64,000 nt of DNA from Cyanobacteria bacterium SIG29. GTDB lineage: Bacteria; Cyanobacteriota; Vampirovibrionia; Gastranaerophilales; Gastranaerophilaceae. The stretch lies in contig SUTV01000002.1 of the NCBI GenBank assembly GCA_015152515.1, forward strand, positions 1 through 64,000, in the 5' to 3' direction. This document shows positions 1-8,242 of this stretch, in pieces (the stretch's first letter is position 1; every line of letters starts with the position of its first letter). The notes beneath the pieces are model-generated. The model made no database searches. It was given only the letters and a program-made list of their open reading frames with translations, and had not been told where the DNA came from. The position numbers and the translations under genes are program-made.

Positions 1-433
1 CGCTTGACCCTTCCTCGAGTCCACTCACCATCCGCTTTCAATTTCCTATGTCACTCACTTCCGTTTTGTGACATCTTCTATCCTATCACCTCAATCTTCT
101 TTGTCAACATATTTTTTGAAAAATATTTTTGAGGCTCAAGATTCCCATTCCAATTACACTTTAGAAGTGTTATCAGTTAGTTTGAAACAAATAAATTATA
201 AATTTTTTAAAATCGTTCAGTTTCAAACTGTGTGGCAAATTCCACTTTATTAATGTATACCAAAGAAAAATTAGTTTCAACCCCATGTTTTTTATTTTTT
301 ACAACTATTTTTTTATTTTGCCTGAAATCCAATATTTTTGGGATGTTCCGCTGTTTAAATAACTTTACAATTTTGATTTTTTCACAATTTTATATATTAT
401 ATAAAAGACGGATATTAATTAAAGGAATAATGT
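1..433. other. Intergenic region at window edge with a small inverted repeat
   Basis: No convincing gene: the short open frames here lack ribosome binding sites and encode low-complexity Phe/Leu/Ile-rich peptides. The first ~75 bases are richer in G+C than what follows and hold a 7-bp inverted repeat (ATGTCAC at 48-54, GTGACAT at 68-74). The last 60 bases are very AT-rich with TATATTATAT-like tracts at about 391-402, plausibly the promoter region of the gene at 434. No DnaA-box cluster or tRNA was seen. Confidence 0.5.
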
Positions 434-598
434 ATGGCAAGAATTGTTAGACCAACTTGGGCTATTAGATGTGTTCAATCTGGATGCAAATGTTTATTTG
501 AAGTTGTTGCATTAGAAGATGGAAAACAACAAGAAGTTGTTTGTCCAAACTGCGGTGAACACTACGTTTATCCAGCTATCAACGACAAACAAGATTAA
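434..598 (+). CDS. Small zinc-ribbon protein, 54 aa
   Basis: A 54-residue protein starting MARIVRPTWAIRC. It has five cysteines: C13, C18 and C20, then C37 and C40 as a CPNC knuckle, the layout of a small single zinc ribbon. A purine-rich AAAGGAATA lies 5 nt before the ATG. Its TAA stop overlaps the ATG of the radical SAM gene by one base, so the two are almost certainly co-transcribed and translationally coupled. I do not recognise a named family. It might bind nucleic acid or support the downstream Fe-S protein, but that is only inference. Its codon use matches its neighbours. Confidence 0.8.
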   Translation: MARIVRPTWAIRCVQSGCKCLFEVVALEDGKQQEVVCPNCGEHYVYPAINDKQD

Positions 599-1521
599 TG
601 TTTTACGACACTAAAATCAGATATAATCGTTTTAGCGATCATTTAAGAAATTTATACGGCGTCAAAGTTTACAAAGTGACCTTGGACGCCGGTTTTACAT
701 GTCCAAATCGCGATGGCACAATTTCTGATGAAGGTTGTATTTTTTGCGATAACGGTGGGAGTTTTTCCCAATTATATTCAAATAAAATTTCCATCAAAGA
801 ACAACTTGATTGCGGAATTGCTTTATCTAAAGAAAAATATAAAGCTCAGAAATTCCTAGCATATTTTCAAGCATATACAAACACATATAAACCAGTAAAT
901 GAATTAAAAAAAATATATGACCAAGCACTATCTCATGAAGATGTTATCGGTATAAACATTGGAACTCGACCTGATTGTGTTGAGGAAGAAAAGTTAGATC
1001 TAATCGGTGACTATACTAAAAAACATTATGTTTGGTTAGAATATGGTCTACAAAGCATTCATAACCGCTCTTTAAAATTTATCAACCGTGGGCATGACTT
1101 TGAAACCTTTGTAAAAGCCCTTAAAAACACGCAAAAAAGGAATATTAACGTTTGTGCACACGTAATACTTGGTCTACCAAATGAAACAAAAGAAGATATG
1201 CTCGAAACAGCCAAAGTTTTGGGCGATTTAGGCGTAAACGGAGTTAAGATTCATTTACTTTGTGTGTTAAATAACACAAGACTTACTAAACTATATTATC
1301 AAGGTAAAATTCCTATGATGGAAGAAGATGAATATGTAGAAACAGCATGCGACTTTTTAGAACTTCTTCCAAAAAAAGTAACGATTCACCGTTTAGCTGG
1401 TAATGGATTGAAACCAAATATGCTTGCGCCAGCTTGGTTGAGCAAAAAATTTGTGGTGTTAAATAAAATAGATAGATTATTAGAACAAAGAAATTCTTTC
1501 CAAGGTTCAAAAAGAAACTAA
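598..1521 (+). CDS. Radical SAM protein, TIGR01212/YhcC-like
   Basis: A 307-residue protein matching the YhcC-type radical SAM family, as judged from FTCPNRDGT, GCIFCDNGG, YFQAYTNTY and IGTRPDC. The cluster cysteines form C-x11-C-x2-C near residues 35-50, the spaced variant typical of this subgroup rather than CxxxCxxC. The remainder is a TIM-barrel with EYGLQSIH and LGLPNE motifs. It is expected to bind a 4Fe-4S cluster and S-adenosylmethionine in the cytoplasm; the substrate is not settled for the family. The ATG overlaps the stop of the zinc-ribbon gene, and it converges on the aldolase with no gap, ending at 1521 against 1522. Confidence 0.9.
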   Translation: MFYDTKIRYNRFSDHLRNLYGVKVYKVTLDAGFTCPNRDGTISDEGCIFCDNGGSFSQLYSNKISIKEQLDCGIALSKEKYKAQKFLAYFQAYTNTYKPVNELKKIYDQALSHEDVIGINIGTRPDCVEEEKLDLIGDYTKKHYVWLEYGLQSIHNRSLKFINRGHDFETFVKALKNTQKRNINVCAHVILGLPNETKEDMLETAKVLGDLGVNGVKIHLLCVLNNTRLTKLYYQGKIPMMEEDEYVETACDFLELLPKKVTIHRLAGNGLKPNMLAPAWLSKKFVVLNKIDRLLEQRNSFQGSKRN

Positions 1522-2136
1522 CTATTTCTTATTTTTCAGTTGAAGCAAATCTTTTACATCCTTGTCACTTAATGATTTTGCACCACCTAAAATTTTTGTA
1601 TTTAAAGTAACCTTAGCATAATATTCAGCTGTTTCCATTTTTTGAAAAGCCAACTCTAAATCTTTTGCAACTGCAATGGCACCATGATTTGCCATCATAA
1701 CAACATCTCTATCAACAAGATATTTAACAGTATTATCAACTAACTCGCTAGATGATGGCATTGCATAAGGTGCAACTGGAATATCTTCAAAATACAAAAT
1801 ATTTTCTGACATAATTGGCTCATCTAAATTTTTATGACAAACCGCAAAAGTAGTTAAATTCACCGGATGCGTATGGACAATGGCATTAACATCTTTTCTT
1901 TGCTTGTATATTTGAACATGCAACATTTTTTCACAAGATGGTTTATCACCTGCAATTACATTTCCATCGAAATCGATTAAAACAATATTTTCTCTCATTA
2001 AAGAACCCAAAGAAGAACCAGATGCTGTTATATAAATACCTTCTTCTGTTTTAACACTTACATTACCTGATGTTGCAAAGGTCAAATCCTTTGAATAAAG
2101 TCTTTTTCCAATTTCAATTATTTCTTTTACTTGCAT
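1522..2136 (-). CDS. Class II aldolase/adducin family protein
   Basis: A 204-residue class II aldolase (AraD/FucA fold). Visible motifs are FATSGNVSVK near residue 20, TASGSSLG near 38, the metal-binding HTHP near 94-97 and a later NHGAIAV histidine. A catalytic acidic residue is expected around E71. Members act on phosphorylated sugars (fuculose-1-phosphate aldolase, ribulose-5-phosphate epimerase) or on methylthioribulose-1-phosphate as dehydratase; the sequence alone does not decide. It is a lone minus-strand gene divergent from recF, with a 73-bp gap. Confidence 0.88.
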   Translation of the reverse strand: MQVKEIIEIGKRLYSKDLTFATSGNVSVKTEEGIYITASGSSLGSLMRENIVLIDFDGNVIAGDKPSCEKMLHVQIYKQRKDVNAIVHTHPVNLTTFAVCHKNLDEPIMSENILYFEDIPVAPYAMPSSSELVDNTVKYLVDRDVVMMANHGAIAVAKDLELAFQKMETAEYYAKVTLNTKILGGAKSLSDKDVKDLLQLKNKK

Positions 2137-2195
2137 TTTAACCCCTTTTATAAATATATTATCAAATTTTTTATGCTTTTGTATAGTATTTATCT

Positions 2196-2203
2196 GCTAT
2201 AAT
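2196..2203 (+). promoter_or_regulatory. Extended -10 promoter of recF
   Basis: TGCTATAAT is a TGn-extended -10 element with a perfect TATAAT at 2198-2203. No good -35 is seen. Seven bases separate it from the recF ATG at 2210, which would put the transcription start on or next to the initiation codon. Confidence 0.5.
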
Positions 2204-2209
2204 TACTTT

Positions 2210-3343
2210 ATGTTTATAAAAAAATTAGGGATTAAAAATTTTAGAAACTACAACGATGTTGAAATAGAATTTAATTCTAAAAAAATATTATTCATTGGCA
2301 AAAATGCACAAGGAAAAACAAACCTTTTAGAATCAATTAACTATCTATCAACTCTTGATTCCTTGCGAGCAAAAACAGACTCTGAACTTATTAAATGGGG
2401 CGAAGAATTTTGCAACATTAAAGCCGAAATTCAAAAAATTGATATAAATATAGACTTAGAAATAAACATTAATCCACCAGCAAAAAAGAAATTAAAAATA
2501 AATGGATTAACTAAAAATAAATCATCAGAATTTTTAGGAAACCTCTCAAGCGTTTGTTTCACAACTAATGACCTATTACTCTTAAGAGGAACTCCGGATG
2601 ATAGACGCAAATGGCTAGACCTTGCAATTAGCCAAATTTTTCCTGCTTATAATGAACGCTTATCAAAATATAATAAAATTAGAACTCAAAAAAATAATTA
2701 TCTAAAAAATTTAAAAGGAAATATTAATGCAGATACTTCTCTTTTAGATATTTGGAATGAACAAATTGCAATAACAGGCAGCAATATAATTTTTATTAGA
2801 ATTAACTTTTTACACGAACTTCAAAAAATAGCAAAAGAAAAACACAACAAAATTTCAAATACAGAATTTCTTACAATGAGCTATAATTCTACAATTATTG
2901 GCGATATTTCTGCAAGTGAAAAATTTGAATATAATAATGAATACATCCTAGAAAACTTTAAACTAAAACTTGAAGAAAAAAAATTAGAAGAAATAATTAG
3001 AGGTCAAAGTATAGTTGGACCTCACCGCGATGATGTTTCATATTTTATAAATGGAATTGAAGCTAAAAAATTTGCATCACAAGGTCAGCAAAGAACTATT
3101 GTTCTTTCTCTTAAACTTGCAGAATTAGAACTTATAAAAGAAAAAATAAATACAAATGCTGTTTTACTTTTAGATGATGTATTAGCAGAACTTGATGATC
3201 TAAGACAAAATTTTCTACTTGACGCAATAGGTTCTGAAACTCAAACAATTATAACTTCAGTTGATACTCTTCATTTTAAAGATGAATATCTTAAAGATGT
3301 TGAAATTTTTGAAATTAAAGACAATTGTGTTGTACATAAATAA
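2210..3343 (+). CDS. recF: DNA replication and repair protein RecF
   Basis: A 377-residue RecF, close to the usual ~360-370. It has the FRNY motif near residue 11, Walker A GKNAQGKTN near residue 30, the DDRRKWLD region, an ABC-type signature FASQGQQRT, and Walker B VLLLDDVLAELD. RecF is a cytosolic SMC-like ATPase that works with RecO and RecR to load RecA at gaps; recO is also in this window at 46245. There is no Shine-Dalgarno before the ATG, only TATAAT 7 bases away, so the message may be leaderless. recF often lies beside dnaA/dnaN, but neither is here. Confidence 0.96.
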   Translation: MFIKKLGIKNFRNYNDVEIEFNSKKILFIGKNAQGKTNLLESINYLSTLDSLRAKTDSELIKWGEEFCNIKAEIQKIDINIDLEININPPAKKKLKINGLTKNKSSEFLGNLSSVCFTTNDLLLLRGTPDDRRKWLDLAISQIFPAYNERLSKYNKIRTQKNNYLKNLKGNINADTSLLDIWNEQIAITGSNIIFIRINFLHELQKIAKEKHNKISNTEFLTMSYNSTIIGDISASEKFEYNNEYILENFKLKLEEKKLEEIIRGQSIVGPHRDDVSYFINGIEAKKFASQGQQRTIVLSLKLAELELIKEKINTNAVLLLDDVLAELDDLRQNFLLDAIGSETQTIITSVDTLHFKDEYLKDVEIFEIKDNCVVHK

Positions 3344-3781
3344 TGTTATAAGTACCTAAAAAATACAATTTATCGCAACCATATATGGAGTTTCGTAAGT
3401 TCACTTACTGAAACGACATTAGGCAAGCTCTGTTTGAGCGAAGCGAGTTTGCGCAGCTTTGGTTGAAGTTAGTGAACTAGAAACGAAATATCAGGTTGCT
3501 AGCCTTTTGGTACTTTTCTGCAATGAGAAAAGTACATTAAGATAAAAGAAAGTTATTTTTACAATGATACTTTCTTGTTCCGACAAGAAAGTATCCAAAG
3601 AAACTCCCGACCAAAAACTACATTCGCTAATAAAATTAATTGATATACCATAGCTGCGGAACTCACAAACAAGTTTGTTCAAACAGTCCTCGCTTTGATG
3701 TTGTATATCAATATTTTATTGCTCATTTCATTATGGTCGAAGAAAATTTAATAGATTTAACTATATATAACATTATTTATG
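3344..3781. repeat. Hairpin-rich intergenic region
   Basis: No gene is supported. It holds: an imperfect palindrome about 3388-3487 whose ends GTTTCGTAAGTTCACTTACT and AGTTAGTGAACTAGAAAC are near reverse complements; a 9-bp hairpin at 3510-3535 (GTACTTTTC/GAAAAGTAC); and a perfect 13-bp hairpin at 3566-3595 (GATACTTTCTTGT/ACAAGAAAGTATC) with a 4-base loop. A 63-residue minus-strand open frame spans these hairpins and looks like a by-product of them. Confidence 0.65.
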
Positions 3782-3812
3782 AAAAAGACTCCTATTTCTA
3801 GGAGTCTTTTTT
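3782..3812. terminator. Bidirectional terminator between recF and rplR
   Basis: AAAAGACTCCTA pairs with TAGGAGTCTTTT, a near-perfect 12-bp stem with a short loop, flanked by A and T runs. It can end the minus-strand ribosomal operon as well as plus-strand transcription from recF. Confidence 0.85.
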
Positions 3813-3825
3813 AATTATGTATCTT

Positions 3826-3915
3826 GAAATTCTTTTCGCTCGTTGCTGTCATTCGCTACACTTTGTTATCGCTCACTTCGCACTCGCTAACCGGATTTTA
3901 TCGGTACAGAATTTC
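3826..3915. repeat. REP-like palindrome, family A, copy 1 (90 bp)
   Basis: Starts GAAATTCT and ends AGAATTTC, exact reverse complements, and the interior is also largely self-complementary. It is the same length as, and strongly similar to, copies at 21215-21304 and 21313-21402 and, inverted, at 26506-26595 and 26604-26693. It ends one base from the rplR stop codon and so lies between rplR and its terminator. Confidence 0.85.
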
Positions 3916-3916
3916 G

Positions 3917-4285
3917 TTAGAAGTTTAATCCAGCTTCTCTTGCTGCATCAGCTAAAGCAGCAACTCTTCCGTGATATAAGAAACCACCACGGTCAAATAC
4001 AACATCACAAACACCTGCTTTTAAAGCTTTTTTAGCGATTGCTTCGCCAACTGCTTTTGCAGATTCGATGTTACCACCATGTGATAAGTCTTTTCTTAAA
4101 TCTTTATCAATAGAAGATGCTGAAACTAATGTTACACCTTTAACATCATCAATAATTTGAGCATAAATGTGTTTTGTACTTCTGTAAACTGCTAAACGTG
4201 GAGCTTCAGTTGTACCCATTAATTTGCTTCTTAATCTTCTATGTCTTTTTTGTGTTGCTTCTTTTCTATTTGCTTGTTTAATCAT
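3917..4285 (-). CDS. rplR: Large subunit ribosomal protein uL18
   Basis: A 122-residue L18, full length, with the conserved [30 protein letters not shown] and [18 protein letters not shown] stretches; it binds 5S rRNA. It is the last gene of the ribosomal cluster. In the usual spc order rpsE, rpmD, rplO and secY would follow, but here the stop codon is followed after one base by a palindrome and then a terminator. Confidence 0.98.
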   Translation of the reverse strand: MIKQANRKEATQKRHRRLRSKLMGTTEAPRLAVYRSTKHIYAQIIDDVKGVTLVSASSIDKDLRKDLSHGGNIESAKAVGEAIAKKALKAGVCDVVFDRGGFLYHGRVAALADAAREAGLNF

Positions 4286-4379
4286 TTTTCTTTCCTTTCA
4301 CCCAAACCTTCTTGCTAAAACAAGGGTTTATATGGGCAATTATTGTACTACTTAAATTTTAGTTGTTCTAGAATTTCTA

Positions 4380-4919
4380 TTATTTCTTACCAGTTTTACC
4401 AGCTTTACGTCTGATGTATTCACCTTCGTATTTAATACCTTTACCTTTATAAACTTCAGGAGCTCTCTTGCTTCTAATTAAAGCTGCAATATCGCCCACT
4501 GCTTGTTTATTAGCACCAGTAATTGTAATTTTTGTGTTAGCTTCAACAGCAATTTTAATGCCTTCTGGAGCTTCAACACTAACTGGGTGTGAATAACCTA
4601 AAGTTAGGTTTAATTTGTTACCTTCCATTGCTGCACGATAACCTACACCAACGATTTCTAATTTTTTAGTAAAACCATTTTTAACACCATTAACTGCATT
4701 TGCAACTAATGTTCTTGATAAACCGTGTAATGAACGAGATTTTCTATCATCATTAGCTCTTGTTACAACGATTGTATTTTCTTCTTTTTTTACTGTAATT
4801 TCTGGACGAACTTCAACAACTTCAGTACCTAAAGGTCCTTTTGCTGTTACAACTTGTCCATTTATTGTTACCTCAACACCAGCTGGTATTTCAATCGGTA
4901 ATTTGCCTATACGTGACAT
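4380..4919 (-). CDS. rplF: Large subunit ribosomal protein uL6
   Basis: A 179-residue L6 with both expected repeats; starts [17 protein letters not shown] and contains the diagnostic [17 protein letters not shown] near the C-terminus. It binds 23S rRNA near the sarcin-ricin region. It lies between rpsH and rplR with a 94-bp gap downstream; the gap upstream toward rpsH carries a palindromic repeat. Confidence 0.98.
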   Translation of the reverse strand: MSRIGKLPIEIPAGVEVTINGQVVTAKGPLGTEVVEVRPEITVKKEENTIVVTRANDDRKSRSLHGLSRTLVANAVNGVKNGFTKKLEIVGVGYRAAMEGNKLNLTLGYSHPVSVEAPEGIKIAVEANTKITITGANKQAVGDIAALIRSKRAPEVYKGKGIKYEGEYIRRKAGKTGKK

Positions 4920-4966
4920 TTTTTTATCTCCAATTTTATTATTTACTTACTTATTTTTAATTGTAT

Positions 4967-5078
4967 TAAATTTTGCTTTCTCTCGAACAATTTGCTCATT
5001 TCACTACATTGTCATTCGCTTTGTTCTCACTTATTCGGGTTCGTTCGCTAAGCTCAACAACACCCTACGCAAAATTTA
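4967..5078. repeat. Palindromic repeat, family B, in the rpsH-rplF gap
   Basis: The ends TAAATTTTGC (4967-4976) and GCAAAATTTA (5069-5078) are perfect 10-bp reverse complements. Read on the minus strand, the segment beginning GCGTAGGGTG closely matches 21147-21205, including CGAACGAACC-GAATAAG. The right terminus includes the rpsH stop codon (5076-5078). Confidence 0.75.
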
Positions 5079-5477
5079 CCATACATAGCAAAGAATTTCG
5101 CCACCAACATTTTCTTTTTTTGCTTTTCTGTCTGTTAGTAGACCTTTGCTTGTAGAGATGATTGCTATACCCATACCACCTAATACTTGAGGTATATCTT
5201 TAGCTTTACAATAATTTCTTAAACCAGGTCTAGAAACTCTTTTTAAGTTAGAAATAACTGGTTTAGATTTTTCATCATATTTTAAAGTGATTTTTAAAGT
5301 TTTGAATGCGCTGCCTTCTTTTTCAATTACAGCGTAGTCTTCTACATAACCTTCTGACTTTAATAATTTTGCTAACTCAACTTTTAATTTTGAGCTTGGC
5401 ATATCAACTTCTGTTAATGATACCATATTAGCATTTCTGATTCTTGTTAGCATATCTGCTATTGGATCTGTATTCAT
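5076..5477 (-). CDS. rpsH: Small subunit ribosomal protein uS8
   Basis: A 133-residue S8 starting [16 protein letters not shown] and ending [10 protein letters not shown], both diagnostic. It binds 16S rRNA and in many bacteria acts as the spc-operon translational repressor. The stop codon lies inside the terminus of a palindromic repeat that fills the gap before rplF. Confidence 0.98.
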   Translation of the reverse strand: MNTDPIADMLTRIRNANMVSLTEVDMPSSKLKVELAKLLKSEGYVEDYAVIEKEGSAFKTLKITLKYDEKSKPVISNLKRVSRPGLRNYCKAKDIPQVLGGMGIAIISTSKGLLTDRKAKKENVGGEILCYVW

Positions 5478-5510
5478 TATTTATTTTCCTTTACTTTTTA
5501 CTACTTACTC

Positions 5511-5667
5511 GAATTTATCGGCAGTATAGAAAAGCTATTCATTCCTTACAGAATTTCGCTGTCTTGAATTTCCCTCTCTGCTTGGTCAGTCGAAAATTAC
5601 ACTTCGTTTCAATTTTCTTTTGCCCTCGCTTATTCAGACTCGTTTCACTCCGTCCTACGGGAAATTC
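5511..5667. repeat. Degenerate family A relic plus palindrome (family C) in the rpsN-rpsH gap
   Basis: 5566-5667 is bounded by GAATTTCCC and GGGAAATTC, perfect 9-bp reverse complements. It is preceded by a family-A end (AGAATTTC at 5550-5557) and an 8-base spacer GCTGTCTT, nearly the GCTCTCTT spacer between the two copies at 21 kb. The right end lies one base from the rpsN stop codon. Part of it (TGAATAAGCGAG, minus strand) resembles the family-B element. Confidence 0.7.
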
Positions 5668-5668
5668 A

Positions 5669-5875
5669 CTACCAGCTAGCTTTAACTACGCCTGGCAATA
5701 AACCTTGATGAGCCATTTTTCTTAAGCATATTCTGCAAATACCAAAGTCTCTGTGGAAACCATGTGGACGACCACAAATAGAACATCTGTTATGAAGTCT
5801 TACTCTTGGGTATTTACCTTTTGCTGCTAAAGCTTCTCTTTTTAGCTCTTTATCTATCATTGCTTTCTTAGCCAC
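5669..5875 (-). CDS. rpsN: Small subunit ribosomal protein uS14, zinc-binding type
   Basis: A 68-residue type Z S14: CSICGRPHG followed by CRICLRKMA gives the two CxxC pairs for one zinc, and the end [10 protein letters not shown] is diagnostic. It is short like other zinc-form proteins (~61) rather than the ~100-residue zinc-free form. It is 11 bp from rplE. The cysteine form suggests zinc-dependent regulation if a paralogue exists elsewhere, which this window cannot show. Confidence 0.97.
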   Translation of the reverse strand: MAKKAMIDKELKREALAAKGKYPRVRLHNRCSICGRPHGFHRDFGICRICLRKMAHQGLLPGVVKASW

Positions 5876-5886
5876 GATTTACTCCT

Positions 5887-6438
5887 TTATTTCTTGAATG
5901 GCATTCCAAGCGCTCTTAATAAAGCTCTTGCTTCTTCATCTGTATTAGCAGTTGTGATTATTGAAATGTTCATACCATGAACTGCATCTAATTCATCATA
6001 TGAAATTTCTGGGAATAATGACTGCTCTTTTAAACCTAATGTATAGTTTCCACGACCATCAAAACTTTTTGTACTGATACCTCTGAAGTCACGAATTCTT
6101 GGTAATACAACACAAATTAATTTTTGTAAGAAATCATACATTCTTTCGCCTCTAAGTGTAACCATAGCACCTACTGGCATACCTTCTCTTAATTTAAAAG
6201 CAGCAATTGATTTTTTTGCTTTTGTTGAAAGAGCTTTTTGACCAGCGATTTTTGTTAATTGATTAACAATAGTTTCAGCTAACTTAGAGTTATGACATGC
6301 TTCACCAACACCCATGTTTAAAACAATTTTGCTTAATTTTGGGATTTGGTGTACATTTTCATACTTAAATTCATCTTGAAGAACTTTTTTTACTTCTTCA
6401 TCATATTTTGCTTTTAGATTTTTTGTTAATACTGTCAT
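5887..6438 (-). CDS. rplE: Large subunit ribosomal protein uL5
   Basis: A 183-residue L5, with [45 protein letters not shown] and the C-terminal [15 protein letters not shown] all recognisable. It binds 5S rRNA and contacts the P-site tRNA. It is preceded by a 142-bp gap, the longest inside the cluster without a palindrome, which holds a GC-rich CTCGCGAG motif and a purine-rich AAGGAAAG before the ATG. Confidence 0.98.
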   Translation of the reverse strand: MTVLTKNLKAKYDEEVKKVLQDEFKYENVHQIPKLSKIVLNMGVGEACHNSKLAETIVNQLTKIAGQKALSTKAKKSIAAFKLREGMPVGAMVTLRGERMYDFLQKLICVVLPRIRDFRGISTKSFDGRGNYTLGLKEQSLFPEISYDELDAVHGMNISIITTANTDEEARALLRALGMPFKK

Positions 6439-6580
6439 TTGTCTTTCCTTCCGTAGAATGCACCTCCTCGCGAGATGCCCATACTTAAATTATATATTAA
6501 ATATAAATTTTTAGATTTTTAGAAAAACTTTTTGCTCTTCATTGTAACTTTTAGCAACACAAGAGCAATAAGAAATTCTA

Positions 6581-6919
6581 TTAATCAATTTTTTCTCCGC
6601 ATTTTTTGCAAATACGAACTTTTTTGTTATCAACTACGTCATATTTGATTCTTGTTGCTTTTTCACAAGCTGGGCAATATAACATAACTTTTGAAGAATC
6701 CATAGCTGCTTCAACTTTAATTAAACCACCTTGGTTTCCACCTTGTGCTTTTTGAGCTTTAGTTACTATATTTAAACCTTCAACAATAACTTTATTATCA
6801 GCAGTGATAACTTTTTTTACTGAGCTTACTTTACCTTTGTCTTTACCTGAAGTAACTACAACTTTATCGCCGCTCTTTACGTGTATAGGGTGTTTTTCAA
6901 CTGGTTTCTTGTTTCTCAT
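6581..6919 (-). CDS. rplX: Large subunit ribosomal protein uL24
   Basis: A 112-residue L24 with the KOW motif (VKSGDKVVVTSGKDKGKV, residues ~14-31). The C-terminus carries CPAC and CKKC pairs, a zinc-finger-like tail seen in many bacterial L24 proteins. It is an early assembly protein at the exit-tunnel side of the large subunit. An 11-bp gap separates it from rplN. Confidence 0.97.
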   Translation of the reverse strand: MRNKKPVEKHPIHVKSGDKVVVTSGKDKGKVSSVKKVITADNKVIVEGLNIVTKAQKAQGGNQGGLIKVEAAMDSSKVMLYCPACEKATRIKYDVVDNKKVRICKKCGEKID

Positions 6920-6929
6920 CGTTTGTCTC

Positions 6930-7298
6930 CTAAATTACTTCCGGAGCAAGAGAAATTATTTTCATAAAGTTTTTATCTCTAAGCTCTCTGGCAACCGGTC
7001 CAAATACACGAGTACCTCTTGGGTTACCATCTTTGTTAATAATAACTGCTGCATTTTCGTCAAATCTGATTACACTGCCGTCAGCTCTTTTGATATCAGC
7101 TTTTGTTCTAACAACAACCGCTTTAACAACTTCAGATTTTTTAACAGCCATATTAGGTGTAGCATCTTTAACTGTTGCTACTATAACATCACCAACATGT
7201 GCATATTTCTTGTTTGATGAACCCATAACACGGATACATAACAATTCTTTAGCACCTGTATTGTCTGCTACTTGTAATCTTGTCTCTTGCTGTATCAT
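6930..7298 (-). CDS. rplN: Large subunit ribosomal protein uL14
   Basis: A 122-residue L14 starting [16 protein letters not shown], with [17 protein letters not shown] near the C-terminus. It forms an intersubunit bridge. Length and order (rpsQ-rplN-rplX) are canonical. Confidence 0.98.
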   Translation of the reverse strand: MIQQETRLQVADNTGAKELLCIRVMGSSNKKYAHVGDVIVATVKDATPNMAVKKSEVVKAVVVRTKADIKRADGSVIRFDENAAVIINKDGNPRGTRVFGPVARELRDKNFMKIISLAPEVI

Positions 7299-7321
7299 TT
7301 TATTTCATCCTTTGAAATTAC

Positions 7322-7567
7322 TTATTTTACTTTTTCAACAATCTCAGTAACAATCCAACGTTTGCCACCTGAAATTGGTTTAGATTCAACTATTCTTACA
7401 ATATCTCCTTCAGAACATTGATTTGATTCATCATGAGCCTTGTAGTTCTTTGTTGTTTCTATAATTTTCTTATATTTAGGATGTTGATCGTAAGAAGCAA
7501 CTTTTACAACTGCTGTCTTATCCATTTTATTACTTACTACAACACCTTGTTTTTCTTTCTTAGGCAT
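7322..7567 (-). CDS. rpsQ: Small subunit ribosomal protein uS17
   Basis: An 81-residue S17 (OB fold): [16 protein letters not shown], the [14 protein letters not shown] stretch and [18 protein letters not shown] are diagnostic. A primary 16S rRNA binder. It sits between rpmC (19-bp gap) and rplN (23-bp gap). Confidence 0.97.
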   Translation of the reverse strand: MPKKEKQGVVVSNKMDKTAVVKVASYDQHPKYKKIIETTKNYKAHDESNQCSEGDIVRIVESKPISGGKRWIVTEIVEKVK

Positions 7568-7586
7568 TTCTACTCGACCTCTTTAG

Positions 7587-7799
7587 TTATACTGATTCTT
7601 TTTGGTTAAGTACTGTCTTAACTCTTGCTATTGATTTTCTAAGTTCTTTCATTTCTGAATTTGCTTTTCCTAAATCAGTAGCGTTTTCATATTTGTTAGT
7701 AAATTTTTTGAATCTAATGTCGAATAATTGTTTTTTAAATTCAACGATTAATTCGTTTAATTCACTTACTGACTTTTCGCGTATTTCTTCTATTTTCAT
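7587..7799 (-). CDS. rpmC: Large subunit ribosomal protein uL29
   Basis: A 70-residue L29, two long helices: MKIEEIREKSVSELNELI and KSIARVKTVLNQKE. It lies at the tunnel exit, where SRP and trigger factor dock. Only 2 bp separate it from rplP. Confidence 0.96.
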   Translation of the reverse strand: MKIEEIREKSVSELNELIVEFKKQLFDIRFKKFTNKYENATDLGKANSEMKELRKSIARVKTVLNQKESV

Positions 7800-7801
7800 A
7801 G

Positions 7802-8215
7802 TTATTCACCTGTTTTCTCAACAATTTTAACTTTAATTGGAAGTTTTTGAGCAGCTAACTCAAGCGCGCGAATTGCAACGTCTCTTTGTGGGTAATCTAA
7901 TTCAAAAAGAATTCTACCAGGTTTTACTACAGCTACCCAATATTCTGGGTTACCTTTACCTTTACCCATACGAGTTTCAGCAGGTTTCGCAGTGATTGGT
8001 TTATCTGGGAATATCTTAATCCAAACATTACCGCCTCTTTTGATTTCACGAGTCATTGCTCTTCTAGCAGCTTCGATTTGTCTGCTAGTTATCCAAGCAG
8101 GATCTTGGGCTTGTAGACCGAATGAACCTAATTCTAATTTAGTTCCGCGAGTCTCATGACCTTTCATTCTGCCTTTCATCATTTTACGATATTTAGTTTT
8201 CTTGGGCATTAACAT
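7802..8215 (-). CDS. rplP: Large subunit ribosomal protein uL16
   Basis: A 137-residue L16: starts [19 protein letters not shown] and contains [19 protein letters not shown], the [14 protein letters not shown] stretch and [20 protein letters not shown]. It contacts the aminoacyl-tRNA elbow. The MLMPKK start matches the MLxPKR start common in the family, so I keep it over the internal ATG two codons later. Confidence 0.98.
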   Translation of the reverse strand: MLMPKKTKYRKMMKGRMKGHETRGTKLELGSFGLQAQDPAWITSRQIEAARRAMTREIKRGGNVWIKIFPDKPITAKPAETRMGKGKGNPEYWVAVVKPGRILFELDYPQRDVAIRALELAAQKLPIKVKIVEKTGE

Positions 8216-8242
8216 GATGTTTGTCGCTCCTAATTATTCTTA

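Noticed and set aside
1-75. Possible end of a structured RNA gene or tRNA
   Set aside because: No cloverleaf, T-loop motif or known RNA signature could be recognised; only a 7-bp inverted repeat.
68-450. Two short plus-strand reading frames (68-253, 232-450)
   Set aside because: No ribosome binding site, Phe/Leu/Ile-rich low-complexity translation, and the second overlaps the start of the zinc-ribbon gene.
3491-3682. 63-residue minus-strand frame
   Set aside because: It runs through two hairpins and reads as their by-product; no ribosome binding site.
3344-3916. Replication origin near recF
   Set aside because: No dnaA or dnaN nearby and no cluster of TTATCCACA-like boxes; the structure is explained by repeats and a terminator.
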